From Paenibacillus sp. S150 (GTDB lineage Bacteria; Bacillota; Bacilli; Paenibacillales; Paenibacillaceae), in NCBI RefSeq assembly GCF_019352175.1, contig NZ_JACBYI010000040.1:1-64000 (forward strand): a stretch of 64,000 nt of DNA. Direction: 5' to 3'. This document shows, one piece after another, positions 44,365 to 53,242 of the stretch. Under the pieces are notes generated by a model. The model saw only the letters and a list, made by a program, of their open reading frames with translations, was not told the DNA's origin and did no database searches. The stretch's first letter is position 1. Each line of letters opens with the position of its first letter. A program made the translations under genes and the position numbers.

Positions 44365-44556
44365 CTAAATAATCCTTTCGATCACAGCGGAAATACCGAT
44401 GTCCAGAACCCAGAAGTAAAGAGCGATCACTACAATTGTACCGAGAACGATCAATGTGTAGTTTTTCAATTCTTTACGGCTAGGCCAGCGAACTTTCTTG
44501 AGTTCACTCCAGCTCTCAGTGAAAAAGGAAAACAAAGACTTGAAACTACGCTTCAC
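44365..44556 (-). CDS. secE: preprotein translocase subunit SecE
   Basis: The 63-residue short-form SecE has a cytoplasmic amphipathic segment (ESWSELKKVRWPSRKELKN) followed by one membrane helix (LIVLGTIVVIALYFWVLDIG). It clamps SecY. It starts with GTG nine bases after GGAGGTG, 21 bases upstream of nusG, the usual pairing. Confidence 0.95.
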   Translation of the reverse strand: MKRSFKSLFSFFTESWSELKKVRWPSRKELKNYTLIVLGTIVVIALYFWVLDIGISAVIERII

Positions 44557-44576
44557 GCCGACTACACCTCCAAAGA

Positions 44577-44726
44577 CTATCTGGTTTCGCGATGAGGAGT
44601 TTGCTCGTTACAGAACTTGCAAAATTTCTTCATCTCCAAGCGGTCGGGGTGATTTCGCTTGTTTTTGGTTGTCGCATAATTTCTTTGTTTGCAACTTGTA
44701 CAAGCCAAAGTGATAATTACCCGCAT
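44577..44726 (-). CDS. rpmG: 50S ribosomal protein L33
   Basis: A 49-residue L33 of the zinc-binding kind, with CTSC and CKFC pairs and the family core RNYATTKNKRNHPDRLEMKKF. The ATG at 44726 follows GGGAGGTGCACATC. It begins the rpmG-secE-nusG group (rpmGB-like position in Bacillus). Confidence 0.96.
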   Translation of the reverse strand: MRVIITLACTSCKQRNYATTKNKRNHPDRLEMKKFCKFCNEQTPHRETR

Positions 44727-44821
44727 GATGTGCACCTCCCGAAGACGTCCTTCTAACGTTGAAATTAGAAGACGCAAATATTGATCCTAAAAAAAACCGC
44801 GAATTTAGGCCTACCTAAAAC

Positions 44822-44851
44822 ACTTTAGCATAATGCCAACCACTGTGTCAA
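44822..44851 (-). promoter_or_regulatory. probable promoter of rpmG-secE-nusG
   Basis: A consensus TTGACA (44846-44851) lies 18 bases from TAAAGT (44822-44827) on the minus strand, about 90 bases ahead of rpmG. The -10 match is moderate. The rest of the gap to the sigH terminator (44852-45162) holds no gene or RNA I can recognise. Confidence 0.5.
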
Positions 44852-45162
44852 CGAAAGAATTCCCCATCGCATTGGGTATTTTCGGGTGCTGCAGCCTTGT
44901 GCCACATGTTGTCTTTAGCTTTCTTTTCACGCCAATCGCTGCCTATCCTGTCAGATCAGAATCCATAATTGCATGAATATTCTCCAGATCCTCCAAGAGA
45001 ATCTCCGCCGGTGAAAACTGTTGTTAAAATGGGCCTTCCCTTGTCCGGGACGGCTCTTCATCTCTACCTATCATTATGGGGCATTTGCACTGCGGATAAA
45101 CCTGCTTATCAACGGCAACCGGCTAAATTCCTGACATCATCAATCGTAAAATCTCAAAACAC

Positions 45163-45190
45163 TAAAAAAGACTCGATGTCCGAGCCTTTC
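45163..45190 (-). terminator. terminator of sigH
   Basis: The minus strand reads GGCTCG-GACAT-CGAGTC followed by TTTTTT, with flanking A/T pairs extending the stem. It lies about 16 bases beyond the sigH stop codon. Confidence 0.8.
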
Positions 45191-45205
45191 CTGTACATTA
45201 TATCA

Positions 45206-45850
45206 TCAATTGTCACGCACTTCCAGATATCTTTCCAACTTACGTTTCACTCGCTGCAAGGCATTGTCGATCGACTTCACGTGCCGCTTCAAATCCTCAG
45301 CAATTTCCTGATAGGATCGTCCGTCCAGATAAAGCATCAGAACCTTGCGTTCCAGATCACTCAGAATCTCTGCCATTTTATCTTCCAGACCGATGAACTC
45401 CTCCTGGTTGATAATCAGCTCTTCGGGATCCTGTACCTGTGTTCCGCAAATGACATCCATCAGTGTCCGGTCGGAGTCCTCATCATAGATAGGCTTGTCC
45501 AACGAGACATAAGAATTGAGCGGGATATGCTTCTGGCGGGTAGCCGTCTTAATGGCGGTTATAATCTGGCGGGTAATGCAGAGCTCGGCAAACGCCTTGA
45601 ATGAAGAGAGCTTGTCGCCCTTGAAGTCACGGATCGCTTTGTATAAGCCGATCATGCCTTCCTGCACGATATCTTCACGATCTGCCCCAATCAGAAAATA
45701 AGAACGGGCCTTGGCACGGACAAAATTGCGGTACTTGTTAATCAAGTGTTCCAATGCGCCACTGTCGCCACCACGGAAGATCTCGACAATTTCTTCATCG
45801 CTTATGAAATCATACTCGGACAGCATTATTTCCTTGAGGTCGACACTCAC
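45206..45850 (-). CDS. sigH: RNA polymerase sigma-H factor
   Basis: SigH directs transcription of early sporulation and competence genes. The 214-residue protein has region 2 (YRNFVRAKARSYFLIGADRE, then DIVQEGMIGLYKAIRDF) and region 4 with the helix-turn-helix (LDGRSYQEIAEDLKRHVKSI). The start is GTG at 45850, six bases after GGGGGGA, giving MSVDLKEIML. The ATG nine codons in, with a weaker site, is the alternative. It has its own promoter and terminator. Confidence 0.96.
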   Translation of the reverse strand: MSVDLKEIMLSEYDFISDEEIVEIFRGGDSGALEHLINKYRNFVRAKARSYFLIGADREDIVQEGMIGLYKAIRDFKGDKLSSFKAFAELCITRQIITAIKTATRQKHIPLNSYVSLDKPIYDEDSDRTLMDVICGTQVQDPEELIINQEEFIGLEDKMAEILSDLERKVLMLYLDGRSYQEIAEDLKRHVKSIDNALQRVKRKLERYLEVRDN

Positions 45851-45907
45851 CAAGAATCCCCCCGGCTGCAACGCAAGACACATCGTTACTTCGCGAAATA
45901 TAGGACC

Positions 45908-45937
45908 AGTATATATTATGTTACCTTACACCGTCAA
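45908..45937 (-). promoter_or_regulatory. sigma-A promoter of sigH
   Basis: TTGACG (45932-45937), an 18-base spacer and TATACT (45908-45913) on the minus strand, about 60 bases before the sigH start codon. Confidence 0.65.
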
Positions 45938-46014
45938 CCGCAGATTGTCCAAAAACAATCTTCAATAACATATTATGGCATTTTGGCCTCGTAATGCTTC
46001 AGCCTCCGGAAGTT

Positions 46015-46536
46015 TTACTGACGACGCCAGTCCTCCAGCCGTTTGCGCATCTCAGGCGACAGTTTATCTTCCAGGGAATGCCGCGACGGACCGGTGCTTC
46101 CCGGCTCAATCGCCTTCTTGACCTGCTTGTGATTCTCCTCGATCTCAAGCCGCAGCTCGCGGGCGGAAATCCGCAGCGCTCCTTGAGCAAAGATAACATG
46201 CTGCTCTGTAAAATCGCTGGTCGCCACATATATCTGCCTTCTGCGGTGGCTAAACTCTCCAACCAGCCGCTCGATGCATTCATCCGCCGTTTCTTTTTCC
46301 TTGGTAAAGAACACCTGTACTTTCCCCTGTACAAAAGACCTTCCGAGTCCCGGCACACGGTAAGCATCGAATACGGCTATGACACGCAGCCCTGAAAATG
46401 CCTGGTAATCAGCCAGCATGTCCAGCAGCCGGTCGCGCGCTCCTTGCATGCCGGTCAGTGACAATGCGGCAAGATCAGGCCAGCCGCCGATCATGTTGTA
46501 TCCATCCACAAGCAGGATATCGCGCCAGTCGGCCAT
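46015..46536 (-). CDS. rae1: NYN-domain ribosome-dependent endoribonuclease Rae1
   Basis: The product (173 aa) is a PIN-like NYN/DUF901 protein equivalent to Bacillus YacP/Rae1, which cleaves mRNA in the ribosomal A site. Acidic active-site residues are visible in LLVDGYNMIGGW, VIAVFDAYRV, KETADECIERLV and YVATSDFTEQ. The ATG at 46536 lies two bases beyond the rlmB stop, so the two are coupled. The C-terminal tail is basic. Confidence 0.88.
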   Translation of the reverse strand: MADWRDILLVDGYNMIGGWPDLAALSLTGMQGARDRLLDMLADYQAFSGLRVIAVFDAYRVPGLGRSFVQGKVQVFFTKEKETADECIERLVGEFSHRRRQIYVATSDFTEQHVIFAQGALRISARELRLEIEENHKQVKKAIEPGSTGPSRHSLEDKLSPEMRKRLEDWRRQ

Positions 46537-46538
46537 AG

Positions 46539-47306
46539 CTATCCTTGCTGATGCCGGCGGCGCAGCACCTCGTACATAATAACGCCCGCGGCGACCGAAG
46601 CATTTAACGAATTGATCTTTCCGGCCATTGGCAACTTCAGCAGAACATCGCATTTCTCCCGGATAAGACGGCCCATCCCTTTGTTCTCATTGCCGATCAC
46701 CACAGCCACCGGTCCTGTGAATATATCAGAAGCGTACAGATTCTGATCCGTGTCCACATCGGTTCCGACTACCCAGACTCCCATCTCCTTGAGCCGGTCA
46801 ATCGTCTGGCCGAGATTGGTTACCCGTGCGACGGGCACATATTCTACGGCTCCCGCAGAGGTTTTGGACACGGTCGCCGTAATTTGCGCCGAACGCCGTT
46901 TCGGCACGATTACGCCGTGCACTCCCGTGCAATCGGCGGTACGCAGAATGGAGCCCAGATTATGCGGATCTTCAATTTCATCGAGCAAAATAAGGAACGG
47001 CGGCTCCCCTTTGGCCTCTGCCGCTGCCAGAATATCAGCAACCTCGGCATAAGCAAACGGCGCCGCCTGTGCAACCACTCCCTGATGCTGCACTCCAGGC
47101 GCGAGCTGGTCCAGCTTTCTTTTATCCACATGCTGGATCACAATTCCTGCTTTGCGGGCTTCGGCAATAATAGGAGCGGTCAAATGCTTTTGCGCCGTTT
47201 CTGCGATCCATATTTTATTGAGTGTACGGCCGGCACGAAGCGCTTCAAGCACCGAATGCTTGCCAGCCAGTATTTCCTCTTCTGTCTTCAATTCCTCCAT
47301 GTTCAT
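46539..47306 (-). CDS. rlmB: 23S rRNA (guanosine-2'-O)-methyltransferase RlmB
   Basis: A SPOUT-class TrmH-family enzyme expected to methylate the 2'-O of G2251 in 23S rRNA. The 255-residue protein has an N-terminal substrate-binding domain (LAGKHSVLEALRAGR) and the knotted catalytic domain with EDPHNLGSILRTAD, VIGNENKGM and INSLNASVAAGVIMYE. It lies between mrnC and rae1, as in Bacillus. Confidence 0.93.
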   Translation of the reverse strand: MNMEELKTEEEILAGKHSVLEALRAGRTLNKIWIAETAQKHLTAPIIAEARKAGIVIQHVDKRKLDQLAPGVQHQGVVAQAAPFAYAEVADILAAAEAKGEPPFLILLDEIEDPHNLGSILRTADCTGVHGVIVPKRRSAQITATVSKTSAGAVEYVPVARVTNLGQTIDRLKEMGVWVVGTDVDTDQNLYASDIFTGPVAVVIGNENKGMGRLIREKCDVLLKLPMAGKINSLNASVAAGVIMYEVLRRRHQQG

Positions 47307-47344
47307 GCCTCCTGTTCTTTAAATCTGCATGCCCTTTTATGGCA

Positions 47345-47782
47345 TTACTTCGGCCGGTTCATCATGTACTGTATGCTGCTGTCAACGATCTCCTGTATTC
47401 TGGCCTGCTGTCCTGTGTAATACAAATGACCGATCAGGCATTCAAATGCAGTGGCATGACGGTACTCCAGCACATCCGCATTTTTGGGAATGGTCCCGGA
47501 TTTGGCATTCCGCCCTTGCCGGGCGACATCCTTCTCCTCATCGGTAAGCACCGGCTCCAGAAATGCAAGAATCCTGCTCTGCGCTTTGGCCGACACCAGT
47601 CCCGTCGCGGTGCGGTGCAAATGATTCGGGCGCAGATTCGGCAGCGAGATCAAATACTGGCGCACCGCCACTTCGTAAACCGCGTCTCCCGCATACGCCA
47701 GCACGAGCGGCGAGAGCAACCGGGCCGGTTTGGAGGGCTCGTAGGGAAACCAGGCGCTCTCCGGATTAAAGGGCCCGCTCAT
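47345..47782 (-). CDS. mrnC: mini-ribonuclease III
   Basis: Mini-III is an RNase III catalytic domain without a double-stranded RNA-binding domain; it matures 23S rRNA ends. The 145-residue product has PLVLAYAGDAVYEVAVR with the catalytic aspartate and the ATAFECLIGHLYYTG segment with its acidic residue. The ATG at 47782 overlaps the cysS stop (ATGA). A GTG 12 bases upstream is the other possible start. Confidence 0.92.
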   Translation of the reverse strand: MSGPFNPESAWFPYEPSKPARLLSPLVLAYAGDAVYEVAVRQYLISLPNLRPNHLHRTATGLVSAKAQSRILAFLEPVLTDEEKDVARQGRNAKSGTIPKNADVLEYRHATAFECLIGHLYYTGQQARIQEIVDSSIQYMMNRPK

Positions 47783-49185
47783 TTCCGCCGCCACCGCATT
47801 CCTTGCGGAGTATCCTCAAGCAGAATGCCCAGCTCATTCAGCTCATCGCGGATTTCATCGGAGCGCCCCCAGTTCTTATTCTTGCGCGCCTCCGCGCGCT
47901 CGGCAATCAGGCGTTCCACTTCCTCACCGGCAACCTCTTCTTCCAGTTCCGGCGTAAGGCGCAATACAGAATTCATCTCCGCAAAAGCCTGCAGCAATGC
48001 TGTGAAATCTGCTGGCAATGCATCTGCATTCGCAAGCGTATTATTCGCAAGGCTTACCCAATCAAACATGGCGGTAATGGCATCCGGAGTATTGAAATCA
48101 TCCTGCATCTTGGTATGGTAATTACCTACAATCGTCGCCAAGCGCTCCGCGATCTGCCCGCTGGGCTTACCTTTGGCGCCTTCGGCATCCAGCTCAAGCC
48201 TGTGCTTCACATTGCTCTCCGCGAGCGCGATGCGCTCAGCGCTTTTTTCGGCGGACAGCAGAGACTCTTCCGTAAAGTTCAGCGGATTGCGGTAGTGGCT
48301 CGAAAGCATGAAGTAACGGATAGCCCCCGCTTTAAAGCGCGACCGGATATCCTTGACAAGCAAACCGTTGCCCAGTGATTTCGACATTTTCTCGTCCCCG
48401 ATGTTCAGAAACGCGTTGTGCATCCAATAGTTCGACAGCGGCTTGCCGGTCAGCACTTCGGTCTGGGCGCATTCGCATTCATGATGCGGGAATTGCAGGT
48501 CCACCCCTCCGCCATGAATGTCGATTGTCTCCCCTAAGTATTCGCGGACCATCGCTGAACACTCAATGTGCCAGCCGGGGCGGCCTTCTCCCCAAGGGCT
48601 ATGCCAGTGAACCTCACCCGGTTTGGCCGCTTTCCAGAGCACGAAATCCTCAGGCTTTTCTTTGCGCGAATCCACTTCCACCCGGATGCCGAAATGCAGC
48701 TCCTCCAGATTCTGGCGGGACAGCTTGCCGTAATCGGCGAATTTGGCGGTGCGGTAGTAGACGTCCCCACCTTTTTCATAAGCGTAGCCCTTGTCTTCAA
48801 GCTCCTTAATGAACTCAATAATCAGCTCCATGCTCTGGGTTACCCGCGGATTCATCGTTGCCGGCTTCACCCCAAGCCCCGCAAGATCCTCCCGGTAGGC
48901 GCCGATAAAGATCTCCGCGACTTCCGCTACTGTTGTATTCATCTCTTCAGCCTTGCGGATCAGCTTGTCGTCCACATCCGTGAAGTTGGTCACATAATTC
49001 ACTTCATTCCCGATTTGCTCCAGGTAGTTTCGAACCATGTCAAAGACAATGACCGGTCTGGCATTTCCGATATGCATATAACCGTAAACGGTTGGACCGC
49101 ATACATACATTCTCACCTTGCCTGCTTCCTGCGGCACAAATTGCTCCTTGCTGCGTGTCATTGTGTTGTAGATTTGCAAAGCCAT
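47779..49185 (-). CDS. cysS: cysteinyl-tRNA synthetase
   Basis: A class I synthetase of 468 residues. HIGN (38-41, in YMHIGNARP) and KMSKSLGN are the ATP-binding signatures. The zinc ligands that select cysteine include the cysteine in MYVCGPT, a cysteine in HIECSAM and the histidines in FPHHECE. The C-terminal anticodon-binding region is present. It is downstream of cysE and the cysteine T-box. Confidence 0.97.
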   Translation of the reverse strand: MALQIYNTMTRSKEQFVPQEAGKVRMYVCGPTVYGYMHIGNARPVIVFDMVRNYLEQIGNEVNYVTNFTDVDDKLIRKAEEMNTTVAEVAEIFIGAYREDLAGLGVKPATMNPRVTQSMELIIEFIKELEDKGYAYEKGGDVYYRTAKFADYGKLSRQNLEELHFGIRVEVDSRKEKPEDFVLWKAAKPGEVHWHSPWGEGRPGWHIECSAMVREYLGETIDIHGGGVDLQFPHHECECAQTEVLTGKPLSNYWMHNAFLNIGDEKMSKSLGNGLLVKDIRSRFKAGAIRYFMLSSHYRNPLNFTEESLLSAEKSAERIALAESNVKHRLELDAEGAKGKPSGQIAERLATIVGNYHTKMQDDFNTPDAITAMFDWVSLANNTLANADALPADFTALLQAFAEMNSVLRLTPELEEEVAGEEVERLIAERAEARKNKNWGRSDEIRDELNELGILLEDTPQGMRWRRK

Positions 49186-49238
49186 TCTATTCCCAATCCT
49201 TTCTGTTTGACCCCGGCTTTTGTTGAATTCCGGTATGC

Positions 49239-49931
49239 TTAGATTTCATAGTCGCCAATATACTGCTGGCTTTCCAGACGGCGCTGCTCTTTTTTTTGTT
49301 TGTCTTCCGTACCGAGCTGCTCTCTGAGCTCTTCGATCTCTTTTTGTAAAAAACGCAGGGAATCAATGAGCGGATCCGGCATCTTGGTATGGTCGAGCCT
49401 GTCGGATACCCGTTCCCCGTTGCGCTTGACCACCCGCCCGGGATTGCCCACCACTGTACTGTTGCTCGGCACTTCACGGAGAACCACCGAGTTCGAGCCG
49501 ATATTGCAATTATCGCCGATCCGGAACGATCCCAGTACTTTCGCACCGGAGCCAATCACAACATTGTTGCCGACAGTCGGATGGCGCTTCCCTTTTTCTT
49601 TACCCGTTCCCCCGAGTGTGACTCCCTGATAGATAATCACATCATCCCCGATTTCACAGGTCTCTCCGATAACGATCCCCATTCCATGGTCAATAAACAG
49701 CCGTTTGCCGATCGTTGCCCCCGGATGGATCTCGACACCGGTCATAAATCTGCTGATCTGGGAAATGATGCGCGCCACCGTAAACCAGCGCCGTTTGAAA
49801 AGAGAGTGGGCTATCCGGTGTGACCAAATGGCGTGAAGACCGGCATAGGTGAAGACAACCTCGAACCAGCTGCGGGCGGCGGGATCGTTGTCGAATACTG
49901 CCCGAATGTCCGACTTGATATGCTTAAACAT
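49239..49931 (-). CDS. cysE: serine O-acetyltransferase
   Basis: CysE acetylates serine to make O-acetylserine, the carbon precursor of cysteine. The 230-residue short-form protein has an N-terminal helical domain and then the left-handed beta-helix with hexapeptide repeats (IHPGATIGKRLFIDHGMGIV, VIIYQGVTLGG). The catalytic histidine is in IDHGMG, and the KGKRHPTVGNNVVIG turn follows. The ATG at 49931 follows GAGGGGAACC. It is controlled by the T-box upstream. Confidence 0.95.
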   Translation of the reverse strand: MFKHIKSDIRAVFDNDPAARSWFEVVFTYAGLHAIWSHRIAHSLFKRRWFTVARIISQISRFMTGVEIHPGATIGKRLFIDHGMGIVIGETCEIGDDVIIYQGVTLGGTGKEKGKRHPTVGNNVVIGSGAKVLGSFRIGDNCNIGSNSVVLREVPSNSTVVGNPGRVVKRNGERVSDRLDHTKMPDPLIDSLRFLQKEIEELREQLGTEDKQKKEQRRLESQQYIGDYEI

Positions 49932-50069
49932 CACGGTTCCCCTCTTCTTTGACTCCCCCGCCTCCTGTTAACAGGTACACATAGGGAAGGTATTGTCTCC
50001 AGCCCACAGTTTCTATCTATACGCTTGCTGCGAGTCTTGGCTTGAAGCTAAGAATTTCTTATATTTCAA

Positions 50070-50108
50070 CAAAAAACGCCCCTGCAGCATATTGCTGCAG
50101 AGACGTTT
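50070..50108 (-). terminator. T-box regulated terminator
   Basis: The minus strand reads AACGTCTCTGCAGC, loop AATAT, GCTGCAGGGGCGTT and T-rich tail. It lies directly after the T-box sequence, whose antiterminator would use its 5' arm. Confidence 0.88.
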
Positions 50109-50370
50109 AACCGCGGTCCCACTCTGCTTGGACTATGCATGATTCACTGGCTTCAACCATTTCCGGCCTGTGAAAATGCGGCATCCCTCTTATCGTCTGT
50201 AACGGCAACGTTCCCGGCACGGTCTAACAATCCACAGCAGGAATGCTCAACCGCGCAGCTCACAGGCGCATGTTCAGCGCAGACAAATGAATAACTCCCA
50301 GCCTGTAAAGGAGAGTCCCTTACTGGTTATTCTCTCTGGCAATTGTCCTTATGCGCGTACTTTTCCTGAT
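50109..50370 (-). ncRNA. cysteine T-box leader of cysE-cysS
   Basis: The T-box core AGAGTGGGACCGCGG (50111-50125) stands just before the terminator. Stem I is recognisable: the AGTA loop side, then GCGCA and GACAA helices with their 3' partners, and a distal GAATAAC/GTTATTC stem. The specifier loop reads GAACA-TGC-G on the minus strand, placing a UGC cysteine codon at 50268-50270. Uncharged tRNA-Cys would stabilise the antiterminator and switch on cysE-cysS. A candidate promoter (TTGTCA, 17 bases, TAAGAT) overlaps its upstream edge. Confidence 0.9.
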
Positions 50371-50448
50371 CCCAGCTATTATAATATTCTTCTATCTTAG
50401 CTAAAAGACAGCGGACTGACAAGGGGTTCCCGCCCTGTCTGTGTCCCT

Positions 50449-51912
50449 CTAGGCCCCTTTGATTTGCGATTTCAAACGTTCCACTACCCGGCTTCGGCCC
50501 AGCAGAACAATGGTTGCATTCAAATCACGGCCATGCGTTTGTCCGGTTAAAGCGACACGGATCGGCATAAACAGCGCTTTGCCCTTATACCCTGTCTCCT
50601 TCTGCACTTCCTTAATCAGGACGGCCATGTTGCCGGCGGTAAATTCATCTGTCGCTTCCACCTTAGCCAGGAAAGCGGACAGGACCTCAGGAACATGGCT
50701 TTCGGCCAGAATCTGGGCGGCCTCCGTTTCCAGCTCCATATGGCTGCGGAAGAACAGCTCGGACAGCTCCACGATGCTCGATGCAGAAATCATCTGCTCC
50801 TGATACAGGGCAACCAGACTCTCGGCCCATGCCTGCTGCTCCTCATTCAGAGAAGCCGGCAATCTTCCGGCTTTTTGCAGGTGGGGAATCGCCAGCGCAG
50901 CGATTCGCTTCGGGTCGGCGTGCTTAATGTAATGGTTATTCAAATGGGACAGCTTGTTCGTGTCAAATACGGCCGGACTCTTGGACAGACGGTTCGCCGT
51001 GAAGATGGAGATCAGTTCTTCTTTGCTGAAAATCTCCTCTTCACCCTCCGGCGACCAGCCCAGCAGCGCGATGAAGTTGAACAGCGCCTCCGGCAAATAT
51101 CCCAGTTGATCGTACTGCTCAATGAATTGAATAATGGATTCATTCCGTTTGCTCAGCTTCTTGTGGTCATCGCCGACAATCAGTGTCATATGGCCAAACA
51201 GCGGTGCTTCCCAGCCAAGGGATTCATAGATCATCAGTTGGCGCGGGGTATTGGAGATATGGTCTTCTCCGCGGAGCACATGGCTAATTTCCATCAGATG
51301 ATCATCCACAGCCACAGCGAAGTTATAGGTAGGTATGCCATCCTTTTTCACAATGACAAAATCGCCCATTTCCTTGGTATTAAAAGAAATGCTGCCCTTT
51401 ACAATATCATCAAAGGTATAAGTGCGGTCTTCCGGCACCCGGAAGCGGATGCTCGCAACGCGCCCTTCCGCTTCATAGGCCAGACGCTGCTCCTCGGTTA
51501 AATCCCGATGCTTTCCGGAATAGCGCGGAGTCTCGCCGCGGGCGGTCTGTTCTTCGCGTTCCGCATCCAGTTCCTCTTCCGTGCAGTAGCAGCGGTATGC
51601 CAAGCCGCGGTCCAGCAGCTCCTGCCAGTATACACGGTACAGATCGAGGCGTTCTGTCTGGCGGTAAGGGCCATACTCTCCCCCAACATCAACACTTTCG
51701 TCCCAATCGATTCCCAGCCATTTCAAATATTTAAGCTGGCTTTCTTCGCCTTCGGCTATGTTGCGCTTTACGTCCGTATCTTCAATCCGGATAATGAATT
51801 TGCCGCCCAGATTGCGGGCGAACAGGTAATTGAACAACGCCGTTCTGGCATTTCCGATATGTAAATGTCCCGTAGGGCTCGGTGCGTAACGCACCCGGAC
51901 TTGATCCGCCAT
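50449..51912 (-). CDS. gltX: glutamyl-tRNA synthetase
   Basis: A class I synthetase of 487 residues, with HIGN (18-21, in GHLHIGNARTALF) and the KLSKR signature (DDHKKLSKRNES). The C-terminal anticodon-binding domain is of bacterial type. Bacillota lack GlnRS in general, so the enzyme is probably non-discriminating and also makes Glu-tRNA-Gln for GatCAB. The ATG follows GGAGGGAATGAC. It precedes the cysteine T-box. Confidence 0.96.
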   Translation of the reverse strand: MADQVRVRYAPSPTGHLHIGNARTALFNYLFARNLGGKFIIRIEDTDVKRNIAEGEESQLKYLKWLGIDWDESVDVGGEYGPYRQTERLDLYRVYWQELLDRGLAYRCYCTEEELDAEREEQTARGETPRYSGKHRDLTEEQRLAYEAEGRVASIRFRVPEDRTYTFDDIVKGSISFNTKEMGDFVIVKKDGIPTYNFAVAVDDHLMEISHVLRGEDHISNTPRQLMIYESLGWEAPLFGHMTLIVGDDHKKLSKRNESIIQFIEQYDQLGYLPEALFNFIALLGWSPEGEEEIFSKEELISIFTANRLSKSPAVFDTNKLSHLNNHYIKHADPKRIAALAIPHLQKAGRLPASLNEEQQAWAESLVALYQEQMISASSIVELSELFFRSHMELETEAAQILAESHVPEVLSAFLAKVEATDEFTAGNMAVLIKEVQKETGYKGKALFMPIRVALTGQTHGRDLNATIVLLGRSRVVERLKSQIKGA

Positions 51913-51963
51913 GTCATTCCCTCCGCTTCATAATGGTTAGAATTCACGCTGCAGGCAGCCATT

Positions 51964-52452
51964 TCAAGATGATATCACATCTTGGAGCAGACAGACAATA
52001 GATTGTGCCGCAATTCCTTCTCCGCGTCCGGCAAAGCCGAGCTGTTCGGTAGTGGTTGCTTTTACATTCACTTTGGATATCTCGGCACCCAGCACCCTGG
52101 CGATAATCTCGGTCATTTGCGGGATATAAGGTGCCATCTTTGGCTTTTGTGCAATGATAGTGGAATCGATGTTTCCAAGCTTGTAGCCGCGCTCGCGGGC
52201 AAGAGCCCACACCTGCTCCAGCAGCTTCAGGCTGTCCGCATCCTTGAAGGCCGGATCGGTATCGGGAAAATGCCTGCCGATATCGCCAAGCCCAAGCGCC
52301 CCCAGAATAGCATCGCTTACTGCATGCAGCAGCACATCGGCATCGGAGTGCCCAAGGAGTCCTTTTTCATAAGGGATAGTAACCCCTCCGATAATGCACG
52401 GCCTTCCTTCCGCCAACTGATGTACATCAAAGCCTTGTCCTACAGCGATCAT
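51964..52452 (-). CDS. ispF: 2-C-methyl-D-erythritol 2,4-cyclodiphosphate synthase
   Basis: IspF carries out the cyclisation step of the MEP isoprenoid pathway. The 162-residue protein has the metal ligands D9 and H11 in GFDVHQL and the histidine in GHSDADVLLHAV, and the conserved GDIGRHFPDTDP loop. The ATG overlaps the ispD stop (ATGA), so the two are translated together. Confidence 0.96.
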   Translation of the reverse strand: MIAVGQGFDVHQLAEGRPCIIGGVTIPYEKGLLGHSDADVLLHAVSDAILGALGLGDIGRHFPDTDPAFKDADSLKLLEQVWALARERGYKLGNIDSTIIAQKPKMAPYIPQMTEIIARVLGAEISKVNVKATTTEQLGFAGRGEGIAAQSIVCLLQDVISS

Positions 52453-53147
52453 GATTCTTCCTCTCCCCTGCTTCTTTGTGTAAATTCAGCGAAATCCAGA
52501 TCCTCCGGTGTGGTAATCTTAATGTTTGCGTAGCTTCCTTCCACTACGGCAACGGGAATACCGCAGCGCTCCGCGAGACTGGAATCATCGGTGCCGAGAA
52601 AGCCGTCAAGCTCTGCCGATTGATACGCGGCCAGCAGCTCAGACAGACGAAAAGTCTGCGGGGTCTGAATCGCCCACAGACTTCTCCGATCAGGCGTGGA
52701 CACTACCTTGCCTTCCCGGTCCACCTGCTTGATCGTATCTTTTACCGGCACGGCAAGCACCGAGGCACCGATCTCCCTGGCTTGCTCATAGCAGGCTGTA
52801 ATTTCCTTCTCCTGCACAAACGGGCGGACCCCATCATGTACCATTGCCCAGGCTGTCTTGAGGTTTCTCAGTCCCAGGTGCACAGAATGCTGGCGTTCTA
52901 AGCCTCCGGCAACTACAGATGCCACTTTGTCCAGCTTATAGGTCCTGATCCACTCCCGGCAGCGCTCCACATCCTCTTCACCGGTAACCAGCACGATTTC
53001 AGAGATAAGGTGATGCCGCTGAAATACCTCCAGGGTATGCACGATAATCGGTTTGCCCTGCAGCAGCAAGTATTGCTTGCTCTCCGCAGTCCCCATTCTT
53101 GTTCCTCTTCCCGCCGCTACGATCACAGCGCCTACACTGTTTGACAT
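52449..53147 (-). CDS. ispD: 2-C-methyl-D-erythritol 4-phosphate cytidylyltransferase
   Basis: IspD couples CTP to MEP in the isoprenoid pathway. The 232-residue protein has the nucleotidyltransferase loop VAAGRGTRMG, the VHDGVRPFV segment and the substrate site VKDTIKQVD. It overlaps ispF by four bases and follows yacL, the order seen in Bacillus. Confidence 0.96.
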   Translation of the reverse strand: MSNSVGAVIVAAGRGTRMGTAESKQYLLLQGKPIIVHTLEVFQRHHLISEIVLVTGEEDVERCREWIRTYKLDKVASVVAGGLERQHSVHLGLRNLKTAWAMVHDGVRPFVQEKEITACYEQAREIGASVLAVPVKDTIKQVDREGKVVSTPDRRSLWAIQTPQTFRLSELLAAYQSAELDGFLGTDDSSLAERCGIPVAVVEGSYANIKITTPEDLDFAEFTQRSRGEEES

Positions 53148-53242
53148 GTTGCCCTTCTCCTGTCCTTCACGTATATCCCCATCATAACGTGTTTGGCGGC
53201 CATTTCCAACCTATTTGGGCAGCTTCAGAGCCTAGAATCCGA

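Noticed and set aside
44930..45010. Short protein-like stretch on the minus strand (PAEILLEDLENIHAIMDSDLTG) ahead of rpmG
   Set aside because: It looks like the end of a decayed gene, but there is no open frame upstream and I cannot name a parent family.
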